Part shown: positions 8,501 through 20,500 of the stretch, piece after piece
How positions within the stretch are numbered: position 1 is the stretch's first letter
How the letters are laid out: each line of letters begins with the position of its first letter
Assembly (NCBI RefSeq): GCF_014841115.1
Contig: NZ_JACYTP010000011.1
Location: 113,828 to 177,827 of the forward strand
DNA length: 64,000 bases
DNA from: Photobacterium arenosum
GTDB lineage: Bacteria > Pseudomonadota > Gammaproteobacteria > Enterobacterales > Vibrionaceae
Direction: 5' to 3'
The notes under the pieces: generated by a model
The model's input: the letters and a program-made list of their open reading frames with translations, nothing else
What the model was told of the DNA's origin: nothing
The model's database searches: none
Made by a program: the position numbers and the translations under genes

Positions 8501-11500
8501 GATGGATGGGGAGTGCTATCAGTTACCCTCGTTGCCGATTAGCTATTTCGATTATGTTGTCTGGCAGGAAAATCAGCTGACAACGGATGAAAGTAAAATA
8601 CATAGTGACTATTGGACAGATGCATTAAGTGGTGCACAAGATCTAATCATGCCGTTGACGTATCCTCGCCCTGCTGTATTTGACTACAAAGGGGGTGAAG
8701 AGGTCTTTCGGTTGAGTGAGCTTTTGTCTTCCCAGCTAAAAGCGCTAGCGAGAAAGTATAAAGTTTCATTAAACACGGTAATGCTCTCAGGATTTTATAT
8801 TTTACTCAGCCGTTTATCGGGTCAGTATGATATTACAATTGGTATTCCTTCTGATAACAGGGAGCATAGACAAACCCATGGTGTGATGGGGTTGTTTGTA
8901 AATCCGTTACCTATTCGCCTTCAGGCTTCAGCACAGGTTGCAATTTCTGAACTGATTCATTCAGTCCATCAATCGCTTACCCTGGGTAAAGCTCATCAAG
9001 ATTTACCTTTCGATAAAATTTTAAATGTGGCCCATACAGAGCGAGAAGCATCGAAACATCCTTTGTTTCAGGTTATGTTTAACGGCCATGATTTTTTAAA
9101 TGGCATTAGTAATAGTGAACCACTTTTCCAGCATATTCCTATGAGTGAGCAAGCCGTACAGCATTATGCACAGTTTGATTTGAATGTCACTGTAGGGTGG
9201 GCCGAGAAAGAGATACAAGGTACTTTCAATTTTGCATCCAGCCTTTTTTCTCGTGCTGATATTAAGCGTTACGTCGAAATGTATCGAAGAGTGTTGCAGA
9301 AAATCGTAGCGCCGGAATCAGAGTACCTGTCTGATGTCGATATGTTGGAGGTAGGAGAAAGGCAACATTTATTAGGAATAACAAAAGCGCAATACACTAA
9401 GGTGTTTGTCGACTCTCAGTTAACGGTTCAGCAACGTTTTCAAGAGCAGGTACGACGTGCTCCTTTAGCAGAAGCGATTGAATTTGATGGGCATATTCTG
9501 ACTTATCAGGAACTGTACCTTAAAGCTTGCCAGGTCGCGAATTTGTTGCACTCAAAATGTCCATCTCCCCATGTCGGCATTTATATGACCCGTTCCTTAG
9601 AGATGGTGATCGCGATATGGGGTACTTTATTCGCGGGTAAAGCCTATGTGCCAATGGAACCGGATCAACCTCACAGTCGGACTGAACTGTTAGCTAATCA
9701 AGCCCAGGTCGGATTGTTGTTATGTAATAGTGATACCTATCACCAGGCCATGACGATATCGGTCGAGTCTTTGCTAATTGATGTCAATGCCAATCCGTTA
9801 TCTGATTCAACACACCTTTCTGACAGGCAATACCAATCTGATAGCCTCGCTTACATCATCTTCACTTCTGGATCAACAGGTCAGCCGAAAGGGGTAATGG
9901 TTGCTCATCAGGCTTTAACGAACCGGATTGACTGGATGCAGCGGCAATATTCTTTATTGGCCAGTGATACCGTTTTGCAAAAGACGCCATTTAGTTTTGA
10001 TGTCTCAGTCTGGGAGTTCATCTGGCCATTAGTGGCTGGAGCAAAGTTGGTGATAGCAAAGCCTGGAGGTCATCGTGATGCGCATTATCTGGCAGAGCTT
10101 ATACAGGTAAAAAAAATAACAACACTGCATTTCGTGCCATCTATGTTACGTGCCATGTTGGATAGTGGCTGCTGGCAGGGATGTGATTCTGTACAGCGGG
10201 TATTCTGCAGTGGCGAGGCTTTATCGCCTGAACTTTGTGACCGATTTTTTCATTCGGGTACTCGAAGTGAATTGCATAACTTGTATGGGCCGACTGAAGC
10301 CGCTATTGATGTGTCATTTTGGCAATGCGAACCGTCAAAGACATATAAAACAGTTCCTATTGGCCGTCCTATTCAGAATATTCGGTTGCTGGTGCTTGAT
10401 CCTGATTTGAATCTTGTTCCAACCGGCTGCCAGGGTGAATTATATATCTCAGGAATTGGTCTGGCGGAAGGCTATTGCGGACAACCGGAACTGACTGCGG
10501 CCTCATTTATTGCATCACCATTCGATGAACTACAAGGTGAGCGGCTCTATAAAACAGGCGATTTAGCCAGATGGGTTGCACATTCTGAGTTAGAAACGAA
10601 TGGGACAGTACGGCCGGCATATCTGGAGTATCTGGGGCGAAAAGATCATCAGGTGAAGCTTCGTGGACATCGAATAGAACTGGGTGAAATAGAACATCAG
10701 ATAAACAGACTGGATGGTGTTCAAGCATGTGCAGTTGTACTCAAGCAGGTTGGTGATAATGATCAACTGGTTGTTTATCATATCGGAAACGCTGAAAACA
10801 CATTTATTCAGACCAGATTAGCTGAGATATTGCCTGACTATATGGTTCCTAAGATTTATCAGGCGGTAGATCATTTTCCTTTATCTGCGAATGGCAAGCT
10901 GAACAGAAAGGCATTACTTGATGTTGAGATAAATATTGAGACTAGTGCCGTTAGTCCAGAAACACCGGAGCAGGCCATTTTATGCGATATTTGGAAAACG
11001 GTGTTAGGGGTTGAATCTGTCAGTATTACGGATAATTTTTTTGCGTTAGGTGGTGATTCCATTCTTTCTATTCAGGTTGTTTCTTTAGCGAAACGACGTC
11101 ACTTAGAATTTAGTGTGCAGGATTTATTTATTGCACAAACGATTGAAAAACTATCAGAGAAAATAATATCTAAACAAACGAAAGTTATTGAAAGTGAAGT
11201 GGATGGTGAGCAAGTATTATTGCCAGCGCAAGCGCACTTTTTCTCATCGGCGCACACTGATCTGACTCATTATAACCAGTCAATGCTACTTGAATTATCT
11301 GTACATCTGACGAGTGAGCAGTTGGCATGTATTGTTTCTTATCTCGTATCCAGGCACGATGTTCTTAGGCTTCATTTCCATAAAAAGAATGAACAATGGA
11401 CCGGAACATATCAAACCTATACAAAAGTCCAGCTTGAGCAAACATGGTCTGTTGTTTCTGTTCAGCCGGATCAGATTTCTTCTTATTGTGAAAACCTTCA

Positions 11501-14500
11501 AGGCAGCCTCTCATTTTCTGGGCCGCTTTTTCATTTTTCTCTGTTAGAGCATGAAGGTAAACAACTTTTATTTGTGACTTTTCACCATTTGCTCGTAGAT
11601 GGTGTGTCTTGGCGTGTGTTGTTGGCAGATATAGACGATTTGATCAACCAATTGCCGAATTCGGATCTGCCATTTTCATTGCCGAACAAAACGGATTCAC
11701 TGCAATCTTGGGGTAAGCAGTTGCAAACCTTTGCCACTGAGCAATTCTTCGCAAAGGAATCAGAATACTGGCAACGACAGTCGTTGGAAAAATTGCCGAA
11801 ACTACCAACAGACGGTGATGAGCCGTTTGAGGATACGTGGCGTAGTATTAATACTTTCGCTTTCACACTGACCGATGAACAGAGCCGTTCTTTACGAGAG
11901 AGGGGAGCAGCACTATACGGGCTAAAAGAAAATGAACTGTTACTGATTGCTGCTTATCTGGGAATAAATCGCTGGCGAGGCGTAAAAGCATTCAGGGTAC
12001 TGATGGAGGCGCATGGGCGCGAAACAGCGGAAACCAGTTTGTCTCTGACTGAAACTTTGGGTTGGTTTACCTCTTTGTATCCTGTTGTTCTTCGTACATC
12101 TTCTTCGCAGTGTGTTGAATCGGTCATGAAAACACTTAAGGAACAGCTACGAGCTGTGCCGGGCAACGGTTTAGGCTATGGAGTACTAAGGTATATCAAC
12201 AACGCTGCGTCCGCTTTGACTGATATGCCTGCCGATCAACACTATTCGTCCCTGATGTTTAATTACCTTGGACAAGTGGATGGGATTACGGATCAGTTAA
12301 ACAACATTCGTGCAGTGAGTGGCACTGTTCTGATGTCGTCGCATTCAGAACAAGGGCATCCAACCCGAGGTGATATTGCGCTTTCCAATCGGCGCGAAAG
12401 TCAGTTGATGTTAAATGTTCTGCGTCGTGGTCAGCAATATGTGCTTGAACTGGGATACAGCCGTAGTGAATATCGTGACGCCTCTATTAAGCAGTTGGCC
12501 GACGACATCCTAGCCAGCGTGGCGCGAATTATTGAACACTGCAATACGAGTAGCAACAGGGTATTAACCCAAAGTGACTTCTCGCTTGCCCATATCATGC
12601 AAGATGAAGTCGAGCAATTATCCGCACGTTATCCGGATCTTGCTGATATATACGATGCCACGCCAATGCAGAAAGGTTTGTTCTATCACCACCTCAAAGG
12701 AGACGCAGGTGGTGAATATGTAAGTCAGATTTGGATGACGCTGAACGGCAAATGGGATGAATCAGTTTATCGTTCTGTCTGGAGCGATTTAGTGAAGCGT
12801 CATGAAGGTTTCAGAACGGCTTTCAGTGATGATGGGCGTTACCAACTGGTGCTTACTCATGCTGATATTCATTGTTACATTGAAGATGTGAAGGATCTGG
12901 AACCATCCAGACAGCAGGAAAGACTAAAGGCATATCTGGAAAAAGATAAATTACAGTCGTTTGACTTTGCATGCCCGCCCCTTGTTCGTCTTGCTGTATT
13001 CAATTTATCTGATGAAACGCAAGTTTTACAGGTGACTTATCATCACAGTATTTTGGATGGCTGGTCAGTGTCTCTGATGCTGACGGAGCTGCTTACGCTA
13101 TATAAAGCTAAGTTGGAAGAGCGTTGTATATTGTTGCCAGAACCTGCTTATCCTTCCTATTTACAGTGGCTTGAACGGCAGGATTCACAAAAAGCAATGG
13201 CGTACTGGAAGGATGTAATTGGGGATATCAGCTCGGCTACCCCATTAGCCATTGATAAAATTCCTGTTGTCTCGACAACGCAAGGTGCGCGAGAACGCAG
13301 ATGGCAACTTGATGAACGGGATACGGAGCAGCTAAAGGTTTTTGCCCGCACCCACAACACGACGCTGAGTGTGGTTGTTCAGGCTGCATGGGCCTACCTT
13401 TTACACCGCTACAGCGGCGAGCAGCGGGTTATGTTTGGCAGTGCAAATGCTGGCCGTCCTGCAGAGGTTGAAGGTATTGAAAATACCATTGGCTTGATGG
13501 TGAATACCTTACCGGTCGTTGTAGACTGTGACAATGATCTGAGGATATCTGAGTGGTTAAAGCAGATCCACGATCTGGGTGTAGAACGGGATCGGCATGG
13601 CTTCTTGTCATTGGCTGAAATTCAGTCTTGCTGTGAATTGCCAGAGGGGGAGCCATTATTTGAAACGCTTGTAGGTATACAGAATTACCCGGTTGATAAA
13701 GCACTCTTTGGATCCAGAAAAGAAGAGCAAAGCCAGTTATCATCTCAAATATGGATCGATGGCATTCAGTCGAATGAACAAACCAATTATACCGTCACCT
13801 TAATGGTGGAGCCGTACGATAATCTTGAGTTTGTCATTGGTTATCGTGCTGAGCAGCTTAACGACAATACAGTGGCTGCTATGGTTGAGCATTTACAGCA
13901 TATTCTTCGGGTGTTCATGGAACAGCAGCCTGCGACTATAGCTGATCTCACTATGCAATCCGAGCAGGAGCTTGAGCAATTATTAGCAATCAGTCGCGGC
14001 CATTCTCAGCCTTATCCTGAGCAGTTACGGATAAACACATTATTTGAGGAATACGTTGAACTGAGCCCGCAGCATAATGCGGTGAAGTTTGGTGATCTCT
14101 GTCTGACCTATTCTGAACTGAACAGAAAGGCTAATCAATTAGCGCATTATTTATGCCAGCGCGGGGTGGCACAGGGTGATTGGGTAGGTATTTGTATCAC
14201 CCCACAAATTGACACTATTATTGCAATTTTAGCGGTTATTAAAGCAGGCGCTGTCTATGTACCCCTCGATCCTGCTTATCCGTCTGGCCGTATTCAGTTT
14301 ATGCTGGAGGATGCAGGGATCAAACTGTTGATCACTGACAGTGAGTGTGTTTCTTTGCTGACAGCAGCGGCCTCAAAAGGCAGCACCATTATTTTACTGG
14401 ATGGCGATGATCGGCATGGCATCGACCAATGCAATACGTCGAACTTGCCTGCGCCTGAGAAACAGTCTGCTGCATATGTGAATTACACGTCCGGTTCTAC

Positions 14501-17500
14501 GGGAACCCCGAAGGGAACGGTGGTAGAGCACCACAATGTTATCAGGCTGGTGAAAAACACAAATTACATAGATTTGAAACCGCAAACAATGATGGCCTTT
14601 GCCTCAAATACGTCATTCGATGCGGTGACGTTTGAGATATGGGGCGCATTGCTCAATGGCGGCACGCTCATCCATATACCGAAAGATTGCCTGGTTGATC
14701 CTCTGGCTTTGGCCGATAAATTAAGACAAGAAAGTGTCACTACTTTGTTTGTGACAACAGCGCTGTTTAATTTGGTCTCTAAAGAGAAACCGGATTGTTT
14801 TGCATGCCTGGAGACACTGCTTTTTGGTGGCGAGGCTGTCAGTACGGATGCGGTACAAGCCATCCTTCATCACGGGAAACCCCAGCAATTACTGCATGTT
14901 TACGGGCCAACAGAAGGCACCACATTCAGTACATGGTATCCGGTAACAGAGCAGACACTGCGGAGTTACACCACAGTGCCAATTGGGTATGCCCTGTCGA
15001 ATACATCACTGTATGTGTTAGATGAAAAACAGAGATTAGTACCTGTAGGTGTTCCCGGAGAGTTATACATTGGCGGGGAAGGTATTGTTCAGGGATACCA
15101 TAATCGCCCTGGCATGAATGAGAAGGCGTTTATCCATACGCAGCACGATCCTTCAGACAGGCTGTACCGCACTGGTGATCTGGTACGACGGTTGGAAGAT
15201 GGCAGCCTCGTCTTTGTCGGGCGAGCTGACGAACAACTTAAAATACGGGGCTACCGTATTGAGTTGGGAGAAGTTCAGTCTTGTTTGACTGAACTAAAAG
15301 GTGTCAGTGATGCGGTTGTTCTGGCGCAAACGAAAGACGGTCCCGATGCGCAGGAAAAAGAACTTGTTGCGTATATGGTTCTTAATGAAATGCTAGAGAC
15401 TAATCCGTTACCCAAAGCGGAAAAGACTGAGCAATTGCTGGATTCATGGCAGGCATTGTATGACAACTTATATCGTCACTCTGATGCCGAAAATATGTTT
15501 GATACAACAGGGTGGAACAGCAGCTATACCGGACAACCACTGTCTGCTGATGAAATGAAAGAATGGCAGCGCCACACTGTGAGCCGCATTCTGTCATTAT
15601 CACCGCAGCGTATTTATGAGATAGGTGTTGGAACCGGGTTGTTACTGCTTCAGTTACATTCTCATTGTCAGCACTATAGCGGCATAGACTTATCGGGTCA
15701 GGCGGTCGAGCGTCTGCGCCATCTCATGTCGAAAAATGGGATATCACATGTCGACCTACGTCAGGCGGAGGCTTGTAATGATTCCCAACGCCCCATAATG
15801 GCTGTCGACACCGTGATTATTAACTCTGTCTGTCAGTACTTCCCTAGTATTCATTACTTCTATGATGTTATTCAAAGTGCGATCAAAGCCATGGATAGCA
15901 CAGGGTGTATCTTCATTGGTGACGTGCTGAATTATCGTTTAATGGATGTGTTTCATGTTGAGTTAGCACATCACCGCTTGGGGAGTGATGCGACGTTAGA
16001 GGAACTATACAGCAAAGCCTCTTCATCAATGGCGGCGGATAACGAGCTTTATGTCAGCCCGGAATTTTTTACCGCACTTATTGATCACTGCCCTGAGGTT
16101 GTTGACATTAAAGTCCAACTGAAAACGGGGTTTGCAAATAACGAAATGAACCAGTTTCGTTATGATGTGTGTATTTATATCGATAAAGCCTATTCCGGTG
16201 ATAACTCAGAGTCAGTTATCGCTGAACATGACTGGCAACAGGAACCACTGCCACTGAATGCCCTGCAAAGCATGATTCAATCGCCGAACGACAGTGATTG
16301 TCTGGTTATACGGGGTATCCGTAATTCCCGTTTAATGGCTATGCCTTATTTAGCGGACATTGAACGTGAACTGGTATCGACGGGTGACATCAATTTAGCG
16401 GAGCAATCTGCTGCAGAAAACGCAGTTTCTGCCATTCATCCGGGGGAACTTGCACAGATGTGTGAGGCCATAGTCAGTAATGCTTCACATTGGGCAGATT
16501 ATCAAATCACATGGTCTGTCACGCATGGGATGAAATCTGTCGATCTCTGGTTGTATAAACATCCGGAGAAAGGCTATTTCCATGACCGCAATTTGCATAA
16601 CCGACATGTTACGTTTTCTGTGCTGGCGAGCAATCCGGGACAGAGTAATAACAGCAGCGAGCAGGCTAAACATATCCAGCAACAGCTAGCGGTTTTGCTG
16701 CCATCTTACATGCAACCCGTTCGCTTTAATGTGGTAGACAAATTACCACTGACACCGAACGGTAAAGTGAATAAACAGGCTTTGCTGAGTCATGATCTTC
16801 ATCGTGTTCCATCAGGACTGTATGTTGCCCCGCAAACCAACACGGAACAAAAACTGGCCGAGATCTGGCAAGATTTGTTGCAGCTTAACAGAGTGGGTTG
16901 CCAGGATAACTTTTTTGAGCTTGGCGGACATTCGCTGCTGGCGACGCGGCTTATTTCTGCAATCAGAAAGTTATGGCAGGTGGATATCGCGATTAAAGCA
17001 ATATTCGAAGCGCCAACCGTGGGGGAGTTAGCTGCACTGATTCAGCAGTCCGGAACGTCAGAATTGCCCGCAATAACAGCGATGCCACGAGAAGGGCTGT
17101 TAGAACTGTCATTCTCTCAGCAGCGATTATGTTTTATTGATCAGCTAGGAAATGCCCGTGAGCAGTATAACGTTCCTTTGGCCTTCCGTATTGAGGGTAA
17201 CCTTAACATTCAGGCGATGAAATACAGTTTAGAACGTATTGTTGAACGCCATGAAGTATTGAGAACCAATATTGAAATTGTTGATGGGAAACCGTATCAA
17301 CGGATCCGGCCTGCTGGTTGTTTTGAATTGGATGTTATTGACTTATCGGAGCTAGCCGCGCAACAGCAGCAGATATCGCTGGAGGCTATCCAGAAAGAAA
17401 ATAACGTTCGTCGCTTTGTACTGGCGAGTGAACTGAAACTTCGAGCAAAAATCATTAAGCTGAGCGACACCTCGCATCTGATGTTGATTACTTTGCATCA

Positions 17501-20500
17501 TATTGCTGCTGATGGCTGGTCTATCGGGATTGTGATTGATGAAATTAATGCTTGGTATCGCAATTACACAACCCCTCAAGCGAGTGCGTTACCACCGCTG
17601 CCAGTTCAGTATGCGGATTTCAGCCAGTGGCAACGAAAATGGCTACAAGGAGAAGTGCTGGATGAGCAACTGAGTTACTGGCGTCATCAGTTACGTGGTC
17701 TTCCCGATGTTCATCAATTACCTACCGATTTCTCACGCCAGAAGACACAGAGCTACCATGGTGGTTCGATCAATCAGACACTGGGCCGGCAGCAATTGCA
17801 AGGGCTGAAGCAGCTTGCCGCAGATCAGGGTGTTAGTTTGTTTATGGTACTGCATGCCGCTTATGTATTGCTGATGCACAGATACAGTGGTGAGCAGGAT
17901 ATCGTGATCGGAACACCAGTGGCAGGACGCGAGCAGCACGAATTATCCCCATTAATTGGCTTTTTTGTGAATAACCTGGTTTTGCGCTCACGTCTGGATA
18001 GCGTGTCAGATTTCACTACATTGATTCAGCAAAGTAAGCAGGTGCTGCTGGAAGCGTATGAGCATCAGCAAACACCATTTGAAATGTTGGTAGAGCAACT
18101 CAAACCAAATCGAAGCCTGAGCCATAATCCATTGTTCCAGGTGGTGCTGTCACTGCAAAACATGCAGAAGTCAGAATTAATGCTGCAAGACTGTCAGGTC
18201 ACCCCTGTTGAGACATCCTTGTCCAGAGTCAGCTATGACTTAGTGTTACATGTGTCAGAAGAAGAGGACAATTTACACCTGCGCTGGGAGTTTTCAACTG
18301 ATCTGTTTAAAGCCAGTCGCATCCGCAAAATGGCGGGACACTTCGATGAGATAGTCAATGAAGTAACCAAACAAGCGGTGGTGCCTGTCAGTTCCGTCGC
18401 CACCTCGCGTTGGCAACAGGATCATTTACATCAGCAAAATATCCAGAAAAGCATGCAGTTCTGGAAAAGCCAACTGACAGATGCTGCTCACGGGCGATTA
18501 TATCAAGACAAATTGATTACCCCGACAACGATGACTCAGGCTGTGAAAGTAAGTATTGATTCTGATATGACAACAGAGTTACAGATGCATGCAGAGCAGC
18601 TTAATCTGTCATCGGCTGTTATTTTGCAGGCGTGTCTTGGTATTGCACTGTCTTGTGTAACTCAACAAAGTAACGTGTTGTTTGGCGTTTACAGAGGGGA
18701 CAATTCTTCGCACGGAGAAAAACTGGCCTATTTGCCTGCTAAGTTATCCGTGAAAGCCCATTCCCCATTCAATGAATTACTCGACGAATACAGCCAGTGG
18801 CTCCATCTTGCGCAGCAACATCAGGGCCTCAGTTTTTCGGCGCTGAAAGAAGGCCTGAATGAAGGGGATGAGCTATATCAGGTCGGTATGAGTGCATTGC
18901 AGAATGTAACCATTGAGTCGTTGCCTGAAGAAGGACGGCCAGACATTATTTTGCAATTAGAACCTGAAGGGCAGGCAATACAAGGGCAATTGGTGTTCTC
19001 AGGTAGCCAACTGGCTGTAACCAGTGCGCAAAGGCTGGCCACTTTGTTTGAACGTGTGGTGAAGGCGGTATCGGAAAACGTGAATGTCATGCCTTCTGAT
19101 ATCCCTCTGATGAATGGCCAGGAAAGGGATCTATGCCTGAATGTCTGGAATGCTACCGATACCGTCTGGCCAGACTCCCTGACTTTGGCTGAAGTGTTTG
19201 AACGTCATGTGAGGACTAACCCGGATGCCCTGGCTGTGACCTGGGATGGCGGGTCGTTGACTTACGCGCAACTGAACAACCGTGCTAATCAGTTGGCATC
19301 TGTATTAATGGCACAACATTTAGCACAGACAAAAACAGGGCTTGCACCAGATACTTGTATTGCTTTGGTTGTCGAACGTAGCCCAGAGATGATCATAAGC
19401 ATGCTTGGCGTATTAAAAGCTGGAGCCGCTTATGTGCCGATTGACCCGACGATACCGGCAGACCGACTTCGTTTCATTCTGGACGACACTCAGGCACCGT
19501 TGATGATTACTCAGTCTGCACTCCTCAATGCGGTGACAGAATGCTTGAACGGTACAGATTGTTCGTTAGTCAATGTGGATGACGTCATTGCAGAAGATAT
19601 ATTGACAGGTAATCCTGAATCGATGGCATCTTCCAGAAATTTGGCATACGTCATTTATACCTCAGGGACTACAGGACAGCCTAAGGGCGTTATGGTTGAG
19701 CAGTTCAGTGTTGTCAATCATGCTTACGGGCTTGCTGCCAAGCTCGGTGATGCTTTTAGTCGTGTTGATTTTTCAACCAATTACAGCTTCGATTTGTCGG
19801 TTGCCACCAACCTTTGTCCGTTGTTGACGGGGGCTACTGTTGCCATCTATCAAGGTGATCAACGTAATATTCATGATTATCACCAGCATTTATTGCAGCA
19901 GAAAGTAACGCTAGTTAAGTCAACCCCAAGTCTTGCGGAAGCGGCATTTACTTCGATTCCTATGCCGGAATGTACATTGTTACTGGGCGGTGAAGCATTA
20001 CATCCGAGCTTACTTAATGTGTTAATAGTCAATTTCAGGCAGGTCTTCAATGAATATGGTCCGACGGAGGCAACCGTCGCAGCAACCATTACAACTATAT
20101 CGGATAAAGAGGCAGTTACTATTGGCCAGGCTTTTCCAAATGTCCGTCTGTATTGCCTGAATGAAGAGTTAGAGCCTGCCCCGATTGGTGTTCCGGGTGA
20201 GTTATACATTGGTGGAGCGGGTGTTGCCAGAGGGTATTTAAATCGTCCGGCATTAACAGCGCAACGCTTTATTGATAATCCGTTTGTCAGTCTGTCGGAT
20301 ATTCAGAAGGGTTATACGCGTTTATACCGAACCGGTGATTTTGTGCGTTGGACGGATACCGGACACTTGGATTTCATCGGGCGAAATGATGAACAAGTGA
20401 AAGTACGTGGATTCAGGGTTGAATTAGGAGAAATTGAAAGCGCACTCCGATCATTACCGGCGATAAATCAGGCTACAGTGGTCGTGCGAGACACAGGCAA

